From the NCBI GenBank assembly GCA_035705985.1, contig DASSVP010000213.1, positions 1 through 21,834 on the forward strand: DNA of 21,834 nucleotides, in the 5' to 3' direction. Positions 12,771-19,713 of this stretch are shown here, in pieces. The position numbers were made by a program, and so were the translations under genes. The DNA is from JACVRW01 sp035705985 (GTDB taxonomy: Bacteria; Actinomycetota; Thermoleophilia; Solirubrobacterales; Thermoleophilaceae). How positions within the stretch are numbered: the first letter of the stretch is position 1; every line of letters begins with the position of its first letter. Below the pieces are notes generated by a model that was not told where the DNA came from, made no database searches, and saw only the letters and a program-made list of their open reading frames with translations.

Positions 12771-15305
12771 ATGAGCGTCTTCGGACGACAGCTGGGCCTC
12801 GAGGCCAAGATCTGGATCCTGTCGGCGGGCATCGCCGTGCTGACGGTCCTGGCCTACCTCCTGCTGGTGCAGCCGTTCGACGCCGCGCCGCCTGCCCTGG
12901 ACGTTCCCTGGTGGGTGGTCGCGGCGGGCTTCGCCGCGGCCGAGCGGTGGGTGGTGCACCTGCACTTCCGGCGCAGCACCCACTCGCTCTCGCTCGGTGA
13001 GCTCCCGCTGGTCGCCGGGCTGCTGTTCCTGCCGGCGCCGGAGCTGGTGCTCGCGGGGCTGGTGGGCGCGTCGCTCGCGCTCGCGTTCGACCGTGAGATC
13101 CCCACCTTCAAGGCGTTCTTCAACCTCGCGCAGTTCACGCTCGGCACGTGCGTGGCGATCTTCATCGTCGCGGGCCTGGCGAGCGGCCGCGATCCGCTCG
13201 ACCCGCTCGTCTGGCTGGCGGTGTTCGGCGCGGTCTCGGCCGCGACGCTGATCGCCGACCTGTGCGTGGGCGCGGCGGTCACGATCGCCGAGGGCAAGCT
13301 CGAGACGTCGCAGCGCATCGACATGCTGCTCACGAACTGGACCGTGGCGCTCAGCAACACCTGTCTCGCGCTCGCGGTGGCGGCCGTCGTTTCGGCGCGG
13401 CCTGAGGGCGGACTTCTGCTGGTGCCGCCCACGGTGCTGCTGATGGCGGCCTACCGCGCCTACCTCTCCGAGCGCCGCCGCAACTCCGAGCTCGAGTTCC
13501 TGTACGAGGCCACGCGCACGCTGTCGCGCTCGTCCGAGATCGTGCCGGAGCTCGAGGCCCTGCTGGCCCGGACCGCCTCGGCGTTCCGAGTCGAGGCGGT
13601 GGACCTCGTCCTCTTCTCGGCCGAGCCGAACCGCTCCGCCCGCTCGTCGCTGACCAGCGACGGGACCCGGCGGATGCTCGAGCCGATCGACGAGCCGCTC
13701 GCCGAGAGTCTCCGAGCGCTGGCGGCCGGCCTCACCGGCCCCGTCGAGACGGCGCGGCTCAACGACACCGGGCAGCGCGAGTACTTCCGCACGCGCGGCA
13801 TGGAGAACGGCGTGATCGCGCCGCTCCACGGCGAGGCCGGCTGCGTTGGAGTGTTCTCCATCGCCGGCCGCGAGAGCGTGGACCGGAGCTTCAGCGAGGA
13901 GGATCTGCGCCTGCTCGAGACGCTGACGGGCAACGTCACGGTCGCGCTCCAATACGACCGGCTCGAGCAGGCGGTCCGCCAGCTCGAGTCGCTCCAGCAC
14001 GAGCTCGAGCGCAAGGCGCTCTATGACTCGCTCACCCAGCTCGCGAACCGCTCGCTCTTCCACAACCGGCTCGAGCACGCACTGCAGAGCCGGCGGCCCG
14101 GCGTCTGCGTCCTGCTGCTCGACATCGACGAGTTCAAGGCGATCAACGACAGCCACGGACACCACGCGGGCGACGAGCTGCTGCGCGCGGTCGCCGACCG
14201 CCTGCGCGGCTGCCTCCGTGAGGGCGACACCGCGGCACGGCTCGGAGGCGACGAGTTCGCGCTCCTGCTCGACCGCGCCGGCGGTGAGGTCGACGCCGTG
14301 GCGGTCGCCAAGCGGCTGCTCGCCGACTTCGAGTTGCGCATCCCGGTGGCGGGCGAGCGCGTGCGGGTGCACGTGAGCATCGGCATCGCGGTCGGCAGGC
14401 CGAGCAGGGACTGCCCCGACGAGATGATGCGCAAGGCCGACGTGGCGCTCTACGAGGCCAAGCGCCGCGGGAAGAGCCAGTACCGCGTCTACCACCCGTC
14501 GATGCGCGATGCGTTGCGCAAGCGCCGCACGCTCGCGTTCGAGCTCGAGCGCGCCGTGAGCGACGAGGAGCTGACCGTGGTCTACCAGCCCGTCGTGTCG
14601 CTCGCGGACAGCCGCCCGGTGGCGCTCGAGGCGCTCGTCCGCTGGAACCACCCCGAGCGCGGGCTGATGCCGCCCGCGGACTTCATCGCCTTCGCCGAGG
14701 AGACGGGAGCCGTGGTGGAGATCGGCGCCCTGGTCCTCGAGCGCGTGATCGAGCAGGCCGCCAAGCTGCGGATGCCGATCCACGCGAACGTCTGCGCCCC
14801 GGAACTGATCGACCCCGGCTTTCTCTCCCGCCTGGACGCGCTGGTGGACATCCACGAACTGCCGCCGGAGCTGCTCGTCTTCGAACTCACCGAGCGGGCG
14901 TTCGTGGGCGACGACCCGGTGCCGATCGCGGTCCTCGAGGCGCTGCACGAGCGCGGGATGAGCGTGGCCGTGGACGACTTCGGCACGGGCTACTCGTCGC
15001 TCGCGTACCTCTCGCGGTTGCCGGTCGACACGATGAAGATCCCGAAGCAGTTCATCGACGAGGTCACGGGCTCCCGTGAGCACCACGCGCTGGCCCGCGC
15101 CGTGATCGAGCTCGGCTCGGCGCTCGACCTGAAGGTCATCGCCGAGGGCATCGAGACACCGGAGCAGATCGCCGCGTTGCGCGCGTTCGGCTGCGACCTC
15201 GGCCAGGGCTATCACTTCGGCATGCCCACCGACGCCGAGCTCGCGCTGCGGCGCGTGGAGCTGCTGCGCGAGAACCCGGGGCGCCCAACGCTCCGCGCCG
15301 TCTAG
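12771..15305 (+). CDS. Membrane GAF-GGDEF-EAL bifunctional cyclic-di-GMP turnover protein
   Basis: 844 residues. N-terminal membrane sensor region of about seven hydrophobic helices (residues 14-232), then a GAF-like domain (about 245-395), a linking helix, GGDEF (about 412-575) and EAL (about 585-835). The cyclase motif RLGGDEF (490-496) is intact, with the inhibitory site R483-x-x-D486 exactly five residues upstream. The phosphodiesterase part keeps EALVRW (E620), ANV (N673), FELTE, DDFGTGYSS (D735/D736), AEGIE (E792) and GQGY (Q812). The usual KID after DxxK is KIP (756-758). It could make, degrade or sense c-di-GMP. The ATG is four bases after the protease stop with no clear ribosome-binding site, so coupled translation is likely. 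It would then be under the same c-di-GMP riboswitch, forming a feedback loop. Confidence 0.94.
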   Translation: MSVFGRQLGLEAKIWILSAGIAVLTVLAYLLLVQPFDAAPPALDVPWWVVAAGFAAAERWVVHLHFRRSTHSLSLGELPLVAGLLFLPAPELVLAGLVGASLALAFDREIPTFKAFFNLAQFTLGTCVAIFIVAGLASGRDPLDPLVWLAVFGAVSAATLIADLCVGAAVTIAEGKLETSQRIDMLLTNWTVALSNTCLALAVAAVVSARPEGGLLLVPPTVLLMAAYRAYLSERRRNSELEFLYEATRTLSRSSEIVPELEALLARTASAFRVEAVDLVLFSAEPNRSARSSLTSDGTRRMLEPIDEPLAESLRALAAGLTGPVETARLNDTGQREYFRTRGMENGVIAPLHGEAGCVGVFSIAGRESVDRSFSEEDLRLLETLTGNVTVALQYDRLEQAVRQLESLQHELERKALYDSLTQLANRSLFHNRLEHALQSRRPGVCVLLLDIDEFKAINDSHGHHAGDELLRAVADRLRGCLREGDTAARLGGDEFALLLDRAGGEVDAVAVAKRLLADFELRIPVAGERVRVHVSIGIAVGRPSRDCPDEMMRKADVALYEAKRRGKSQYRVYHPSMRDALRKRRTLAFELERAVSDEELTVVYQPVVSLADSRPVALEALVRWNHPERGLMPPADFIAFAEETGAVVEIGALVLERVIEQAAKLRMPIHANVCAPELIDPGFLSRLDALVDIHELPPELLVFELTERAFVGDDPVPIAVLEALHERGMSVAVDDFGTGYSSLAYLSRLPVDTMKIPKQFIDEVTGSREHHALARAVIELGSALDLKVIAEGIETPEQIAALRAFGCDLGQGYHFGMPTDAELALRRVELLRENPGRPTLRAV

Positions 15306-15312
15306 CCCCGCT

Positions 15313-16476
15313 CTAGTCCAGCCGCTCGACGATCATGGCCTGGCCCTGGCCGCCGGCCACGCACATCGTCTCGAGGCCGATCGTCTTGTCGTCGGTCTCG
15401 AGGCCGTTCAGCAGCGTGGTCATGATGCGGGCGCCGGTCATTCCGAAGGGGTGACCCAGCGCGATCGCTCCGCCGTGCGGGTTCAGCTTCTCGAGCGGGA
15501 TGTTGCACTCGGCCATGATCGGGATGACCTGGGCCGCGAAGGCCTCGTTCAGCTCGACCGTGTCCACGTCCTCGATCGACATCCCGGCTTGCCTCAGCAC
15601 CTTCCTGATGGCCCAAATTGGCGCGACGCCCATGTACTCCGGCTCGTTCGCGGCCGTGGCGGAGGCGATTATGCGGGCACGCGGCTTCAGCCCCAGCTCG
15701 CCCGCCTTCGTGTCCGACATGACGAGCACCGCGGCGGCGCCGTCGTTCAGCGGGCACGAGTTGCCGGCCGTGACCTTCCCGTCCTCCTTGAAGGCCGGGT
15801 CGAGCTGCGACAGCTTCTCGAGCGTCGAGCCGGCGCGCGGGCCGTCGTCCTTCGAGACGACGTTGCCGTCGGGGAGCGTCACCGGCACGATCTCCCGGTC
15901 GAAGTAGCCGCTCTCCTGCGACTGCACCGCCAGCTCCTGCGACCGCTGGGCGTACTTGTCCATGTCGGCTCGCGAAACCTCGTAGCGCTCCGCCACGTTC
16001 TCCGCGGTCAGCCCCATCGAGATGTACGCGTCGGGATGCCCGTTCCCGCCCTGGAGCTTCCTGTTCTGGTCCTGCTCCCGCGCGCCCTCGACGGCCTCGT
16101 TGTAGCGCGACACCCACTCCACGCCCGCGGCGATGTATGCGTCGCCCTGGCCCGCGACGATCGCGTTCGACGCCTGCCGGATCGACTCGAGGCTCGAGGC
16201 GCAGTAGCGCGAGACGGTCGCGCCGTTCGTGCCCAGCGGCAGGCGCTCGGAGAGCAGGGCCACGATCCGGCCCATGTTGAAGCCCTGAAGGCCCTGCGGG
16301 AGACCGACGCCGCAGTAGACCTCCTCGATCAGCTCGGGGTCTACCTCCTGGTTGCGCTCGAGCAGCGCGTCGACCACGAACGCGCCCATGTCATCGGGGC
16401 GCAGCTGGGCCAACGAGCCCTTGAAGGCGCGGCCAATGGGTGTGCGGACGGCATCGACGATCACGGGTTCAGGCAT
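15313..16476 (-). CDS. Thiolase family protein (acetyl-CoA C-acyltransferase)
   Basis: 387-residue thiolase that cleaves 3-ketoacyl-CoA or condenses acetyl-CoA units; cytoplasmic. Catalytic residues: nucleophile C92 (SRYCASSLESI), H342 (GHPFGMTGAR) and C372 (MCVAGGQGQA); NEAF motif present in VELNEAFAAQ. NPHGGAIALGHP is the standard C-terminal signature. Begins with the typical VIVDAVRTPIGRAFKGSL. ATG at 16476 is preceded by TAGGGT seven bases upstream, so it probably has its own leaderless promoter and is separated by a hairpin from the SDR/dodecin unit. The SDR upstream is of the 3-hydroxyacyl-CoA dehydrogenase type, so the two enzymes would perform consecutive steps of beta-oxidation. Converges with the GGDEF-EAL gene with only seven bases between stops. 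Confidence 0.95.
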   Translation of the reverse strand: MPEPVIVDAVRTPIGRAFKGSLAQLRPDDMGAFVVDALLERNQEVDPELIEEVYCGVGLPQGLQGFNMGRIVALLSERLPLGTNGATVSRYCASSLESIRQASNAIVAGQGDAYIAAGVEWVSRYNEAVEGAREQDQNRKLQGGNGHPDAYISMGLTAENVAERYEVSRADMDKYAQRSQELAVQSQESGYFDREIVPVTLPDGNVVSKDDGPRAGSTLEKLSQLDPAFKEDGKVTAGNSCPLNDGAAAVLVMSDTKAGELGLKPRARIIASATAANEPEYMGVAPIWAIRKVLRQAGMSIEDVDTVELNEAFAAQVIPIMAECNIPLEKLNPHGGAIALGHPFGMTGARIMTTLLNGLETDDKTIGLETMCVAGGQGQAMIVERLD

Positions 16477-16483
16477 GGCCGGA

Positions 16484-16489
16484 ACCCTA
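16484..16489 (-). promoter_or_regulatory. Candidate -10 box TAGGGT of the thiolase gene (leaderless)
   Basis: On the minus strand TAGGGT ends seven bases before the ATG at 16476 and begins just after the palindrome at 16491-16516. If used as a promoter, the -35 region would fall inside the palindrome. Confidence 0.45.
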
Positions 16490-16490
16490 A

Positions 16491-16516
16491 CGGGGTCAGG
16501 ACTGGTCCTGACCCCG
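16491..16516. terminator. Perfect 12-bp-arm palindrome between SDR and thiolase genes; likely terminator, REP-like
   Basis: Arms CGGGGTCAGGAC and GTCCTGACCCCG with a two-base centre. It begins one base after the SDR stop (TAA, 16518-16520), so on the minus strand it would form a very strong hairpin ending the dodecin-SDR message, followed by TTAGGGTT rather than a U-run. GGGGTCAGG...CCTGACCCC palindromes recall dispersed REP-like elements in bacterial genomes; that link is from memory and only one copy is in this window. Confidence 0.55.
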
Positions 16517-16517
16517 G

Positions 16518-17267
16518 TTACCGAGGGGGCATACGCAGGGCGCCGTCGAGCCTGATCGTCTCGCCGTTGAGCATCTGGTTCTCGGCTATGTGGCAGGCGA
16601 GCCGGGCGTACTCCTCGGGCCGTCCGAGCCGAGGCGGGTGCGGCACCTGGGCGCCCAGGGCCTGGCGCGCCTCCTCCGGCAGGCCGGCGAGCAGCGGGGT
16701 GTCGAACAGGCCCGGCGCGATCGTGCAGACGCGGATGCCGATCCGCGCGAGGTCGCGCGCCGCGGGGAGGGTGAGCCCCACCACGCCGCCCTTCGAGGCG
16801 GAGTAGGCGGCCTGCCCGATCTGGCCGTCGTAGGCGGCGATCGACGCCGTCATCACGACGGCGCCGCGGTCGCCGCTCTCGTCCGGCTCGTTTGCGGCCA
16901 TGGCGGCGGCGGACAGGCGCAGGACGTTGAAGGTGCCGATCAGGTTCACGCGCACCACCGTCTCGAACGGCTGGAGCGCCGCCGGCCCGTCCTTCTTCAC
17001 GGTGCGCTCCGCCCAGCCGATGCCCGCGCAGGAGACCGCGAGCCGCAGTTCGCCGGCGGCCTCGACGGCCGTCTGCACCTCTGACTCCTCTGTCACGTCA
17101 GCCTTCGCGAACCGCCCGCCGATCTCGCTCGCCAGAGCCTCGCCGCGCTCCTCGTTCAGGTCCGCGATCGTGACGCGTGCGCCGCGGGCGGCGAGCTCGC
17201 GGGCGGTCGCCTCGCCGAGCCCCGACGCGCCGCCCGCGACGAGCGCCCCTGCTCCGTTCAGCTCCAA
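16518..17267 (-). CDS. SDR family oxidoreductase, 3-hydroxyacyl-CoA dehydrogenase (HSD10) type
   Basis: 249-residue short-chain dehydrogenase. Cofactor turn AGGASGLGEA (11-20) and acidic D36 in IADLNEE favour NAD. The active site is N108, S142 (MTASIAAYDGQ), Y155 and K159 (YSASKGG). The stretches SCAGIGWAERTVKKDGP, FETVVRVNLIGTFNVLRL and NGETIRLDGALRMPPR fit the HSD17B10/type II 3-hydroxyacyl-CoA dehydrogenase branch, consistent with the thiolase next door. The start is TTG at 17265-17267, directly abutting the dodecin stop codon; it is chosen because the Rossmann strand begins at residue 7 as in relatives. Translation is presumably by re-initiation after dodecin. Confidence 0.92.
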   Translation of the reverse strand: MELNGAGALVAGGASGLGEATARELAARGARVTIADLNEERGEALASEIGGRFAKADVTEESEVQTAVEAAGELRLAVSCAGIGWAERTVKKDGPAALQPFETVVRVNLIGTFNVLRLSAAAMAANEPDESGDRGAVVMTASIAAYDGQIGQAAYSASKGGVVGLTLPAARDLARIGIRVCTIAPGLFDTPLLAGLPEEARQALGAQVPHPPRLGRPEEYARLACHIAENQMLNGETIRLDGALRMPPR

Positions 17268-17474
17268 CTACTCGCTGACCCGCTCCACGAGGAACGAGAT
17301 CCTCACGAGCGCGCGCCACTCGTCGAGGTTCTCTCCGCGCAGACCGGTCGACACCACGTCGACGGCCTTGATGTTGCGCAGCGACTGCCGCGCGTCCTCG
17401 AGCGCGGCCTTGACGGCTCCGTCCGAGCTCTCGGGCGAGCTGCCCACCACCTCGATGATCTTCGTGACTGCCAC
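17268..17474 (-). CDS. Dodecin family protein
   Basis: 68-residue protein that in this family assembles into a hollow dodecamer binding flavins or other ligands. The sequence VTKIIEVVGSSPESSDGAVKAALEDARQSLRNIKAVDVVS...DEWRALVRISFLVE has the complete strand-helix-strand-strand dodecin pattern. GTG at 17474 is chosen because AGGAG lies four bases upstream and the length is then typical; a longer frame to 17501 would add nine unconserved residues. The tryptophan that stacks on flavin in archaeal and mycobacterial dodecins (xxWxEV) is alanine (KAVDV), and the glutamine of the YQ/FQ pair is replaced (WRA). This resembles the NIKSV-type dodecins rather than the classical flavin-binding form. Cotranscribed with the SDR gene, which starts at the next base after its stop. 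Confidence 0.93.
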   Translation of the reverse strand: MAVTKIIEVVGSSPESSDGAVKAALEDARQSLRNIKAVDVVSTGLRGENLDEWRALVRISFLVERVSE

Positions 17475-17497
17475 AGGACTCCTCTCGTCGGGGGCGA

Positions 17498-17518
17498 GCA
17501 CCGGGCGGTGCCCGGTGC
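17498..17518. other. Leader palindrome of dodecin gene (GCACCGGGC-GGT-GCCCGGTGC)
   Basis: Nine-base perfect arms with a three-base centre, 24 bases before the dodecin start and inside its predicted leader. Could be an operator or a leader hairpin. Its central 15 bases recur on the other strand at 5127-5141. Confidence 0.5.
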
Positions 17519-17537
17519 GCCGCCAGGTCGTTCAGGG

Positions 17538-17567
17538 TTGGCAGCAGCCTATCCCGGCATGTAGCTT
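17538..17567 (+). promoter_or_regulatory. Promoter of the membrane protein-glpX operon (leaderless), overlapping a divergent dodecin promoter
   Basis: -35-like TTGGCA (17538-17543), 18-base spacer, -10 TAGCTT (17562-17567), then seven bases to ATG 17575, so the message would start at the ATG. On the minus strand TAGGCT (17551-17546) within the spacer is a -10 candidate for the dodecin gene with a leader of roughly 65 bases. The two promoters overlap and might exclude each other. Confidence 0.6.
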
Positions 17568-17574
17568 GCCCGTC

Positions 17575-18072
17575 ATGGAGGCGAGCGCCGAGGAGCGCAG
17601 CGGATACCTCGATTTCTCGAGGGTGTCCCCAGGCGAGCTCATGGGAATGGGCGCCGCGGTGGTGCTCCTGCTGTCGCTCTGGCTGCCCTGGTTCACCACC
17701 AACGCCGACAACCCGAACTCCCGGCTTCCCGGCGCGGCGAACGGCGAGTCCGCCAGCGCCTGGGACGTGTTCGCGACGCTCGACTGGCTGCTCGTGGCGG
17801 CGTGCGCCGCGCCGTTCATCCTCACCTGGATCATCGCCCGCGGCCACAAGCTCACCTGGAAGCCGGGCGAGGTCACGATGATCGTCGGGATCGTCGCGTT
17901 CATGCTGATCCTCTGCAACGGGATCATCCTCGGGCGCCCCGGTGACAGCGTCGACATCGGGCTCGACATCGGATACTTCGTCGCGCTGCTCGCCTCGCTC
18001 GGGCTGCTCGTGGCCGGCTACCTGCGCCAGGCCGTGTACGAGACGGCGCGCAAGCCGCCGGGCGTCGTGTGA
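17575..18072 (+). CDS. Four-helix membrane protein of unknown function, coupled to glpX
   Basis: 165 residues with four predicted transmembrane segments: about 22-40 (ELMGMGAAVVLLLSLWLPWF), 68-87, 99-119 and 131-150. Between helices one and two is a short polar loop (TTNADNPNSRLPGAANGESASAWD). The LWLPWF motif at the end of the first helix is common in small actinobacterial membrane proteins of unknown role. I recognise no catalytic or binding motif. ATG at 17575 is fixed by a promoter ending seven bases upstream; no Shine-Dalgarno is present. Its stop overlaps the glpX GTG (GTGA), so the two are translationally coupled. Confidence 0.8.
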   Translation: MEASAEERSGYLDFSRVSPGELMGMGAAVVLLLSLWLPWFTTNADNPNSRLPGAANGESASAWDVFATLDWLLVAACAAPFILTWIIARGHKLTWKPGEVTMIVGIVAFMLILCNGIILGRPGDSVDIGLDIGYFVALLASLGLLVAGYLRQAVYETARKPPGVV

Positions 18073-19058
18073 CGGACCGGCCGGACCGCAACCTCGCCAT
18101 GGAGCTCGTGCGTACCACCGAGTACGCCGCGCTTGCCTCCGCGCGCTGGATCTGGCGCGGCGACAAGGAGGGCGCCGACGGGGCCGCGGTCGACGCGATG
18201 CGGCTGCTGCTCGACACGGTCTCGATGGACGGCATCGTCGTGATCGGCGAGGGCGAGAAGGACGAGGCCCCGATGCTCTACAACGGCGAGCACATCGGGG
18301 ACGGCTCGGAGCCGGAGGTGGACATCGCCGTCGACCCGCTCGAGGGGACCGAGCTGTGCGCGAAGGGCCTGCCGAACGCAATCGCGACGATCGCGCTGTC
18401 GGAGCGAGGGACGATGTTCGACCCGGGGCCGTGCGTGTACATGCTCAAGATGGCCACGTCGCGGAGCCTGGCCGGCGTGCTCGACATCGACCGCCCGATC
18501 GGCGAGACGCTCGAGCTGATGGCGAAGGAGAAGGACGTACCGGTGGGCGACCTGGTCGTGATCATGCTCGACCGCGACCGCCACGAGAACTACATGCGCG
18601 AGATCCGCGAGGTGGGCGCGCGCATCCGGCTGATCCCGCACGGCGACGTGTCCGCGGCGCTTGCGGCGGTGACCGAGGACGAGCCCGTGGACCTGCTGTT
18701 CGGAATCGGAGGCACGCCGGAGGGCGTGCTCGCCGCGGCCGCGATCCAGTGCACCGGCGGGCAGATCCTCGGGAAGCTCTGGCCGCGCTCGGACGAGGAG
18801 CGGAACGCGGCGGTCGAGGCCGGCTACGACCTCGACGAAGTGCTCGACAAGGACCGGCTCGTCTCGGGCAAGGACGTTTTCTTCGCTGCGACCGGCGTGA
18901 CCGACGGCGAGCTGCTCGACGGCGTGAACTTCAGCGGGCCGCTCGGCGCGACGACGGAGTCGATCTCGATGCGCTCGCGCTCCGGGACGGTGCGCCGGAT
19001 CGTCGCCCGGCACGACCGCACGAAGCTGCGCGAGATCACCGGCGAGCGCCTGGGGTGA
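18069..19058 (+). CDS. glpX: Class II fructose-1,6-bisphosphatase
   Basis: Hydrolyses fructose 1,6-bisphosphate to fructose 6-phosphate in gluconeogenesis; cytoplasmic, divalent-metal dependent. The 329 residues are normal for GlpX. Key motifs: WRGDKEGADGAAVDAMR (29-45), VIGEGEKDEAPML (58-70) with metal-binding acids, DIAVDPLEGT (85-94) with D85, D89 and E92, LDRDRHENYMREIREVGARIRLIPHGDV, and GIGGTPEGVLAAAAIQCTGGQ. All catalytic-site acids are in place. GTG at 18069 overlaps the stop of the membrane-protein gene by four bases. Its 3' end overlaps the convergent gene at 19036 by 23 bases. Confidence 0.96.
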   Translation: MTDRPDRNLAMELVRTTEYAALASARWIWRGDKEGADGAAVDAMRLLLDTVSMDGIVVIGEGEKDEAPMLYNGEHIGDGSEPEVDIAVDPLEGTELCAKGLPNAIATIALSERGTMFDPGPCVYMLKMATSRSLAGVLDIDRPIGETLELMAKEKDVPVGDLVVIMLDRDRHENYMREIREVGARIRLIPHGDVSAALAAVTEDEPVDLLFGIGGTPEGVLAAAAIQCTGGQILGKLWPRSDEERNAAVEAGYDLDEVLDKDRLVSGKDVFFAATGVTDGELLDGVNFSGPLGATTESISMRSRSGTVRRIVARHDRTKLREITGERLG

Positions 19059-19713
19059 CGTCGGCGCCGATCGCCGCCTCGACGGCGGTGCGGAGCGCGC
19101 CCACACGCGAGGGCTCCAGCTCGAGCTTGGCCAGCGAGCGCAGGAAGGCGTGCGTCACGAGCACGTGGATGCGCAGCTGCGTCTGCTCGTAGATCCAGCG
19201 GCCGAGCCGGCTCGCGATCACGGGATAGAAGTTCACGACCTCGGACGAGACCTCGACGGTCACGTCCCGGCTCTCCTCCGGGGCCTCCAGGCGGCGCACC
19301 GACAGGCGCAGGAACCCGCGGCCGCGTCCCCGGCGGGCCACCAGCACGCCCCGGTCGATCGGCCAGGTCACGGCGCCGCCCTCGGAGTTCGTCGTGTACT
19401 CCGGCTTGCGGAAGCGCAGCAGCACGAACGGTCGCGTGAGGAAGACCACCTCGCGCGAGTCCTCGCTGTAGAGCACCTTCAGCAGGCCGAGGGAGAAGCG
19501 CGTGAGGAAGCTCCAGTACGTACGAGCAAGCCGTTCGAGGTACTCGGGCGACCAGATCTTCTGGAGCTCGGTGCGCGGGACGGTCACATGGGCCACCTGG
19601 CGGCTCCCGATGCCCTCCTCGGAAGCCGCCGACTGCGGCACGTGCACGATCTTCACCTGCCCGCGTGCACGGCGGCGGAATTCGAGCAGGCGGCGCGGGT
19701 CGCGCGGCCTCAC
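19036..19713 (-). CDS. Protein of unknown function translationally coupled to moeA
   Basis: 225 residues; I do not recognise a family. Starts at GTG 19713 in a GTGA overlap with the moeA stop. No signal peptide or membrane span. It begins with a basic stretch (MRPRDPRRLLEFRRRARGQV), then a mixed alpha/beta body with many aromatic and Arg residues: WSPEYLERLARTYWSFLTRF, VVFLTRPFVLLRFRKPEY, WPIDRGVLVARRGRGRGFLRLSVRRL and VEVSSEVVNFYPVIASRLGRWIYEQTQLRIHVLVTHAFLRSLAKLE. This looks like a real, folded protein rather than antisense noise. Coupling to moeA could mean a link to molybdenum cofactor, or simply shared transcription. Confidence 0.75.
   Translation of the reverse strand: MRPRDPRRLLEFRRRARGQVKIVHVPQSAASEEGIGSRQVAHVTVPRTELQKIWSPEYLERLARTYWSFLTRFSLGLLKVLYSEDSREVVFLTRPFVLLRFRKPEYTTNSEGGAVTWPIDRGVLVARRGRGRGFLRLSVRRLEAPEESRDVTVEVSSEVVNFYPVIASRLGRWIYEQTQLRIHVLVTHAFLRSLAKLELEPSRVGALRTAVEAAIGADVTPGARR

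Noticed and set aside
12717..15215. 832-codon open frame on the minus strand
   Set aside because: Entirely antisense to the GGDEF-EAL gene; Arg/Glu/His-rich shadow sequence without domains.
17475..17501. Longer dodecin start at 17501
   Set aside because: GTG 17474 has AGGAG in front and gives the standard dodecin length; the extra residues are unconserved and overlap the leader palindrome.
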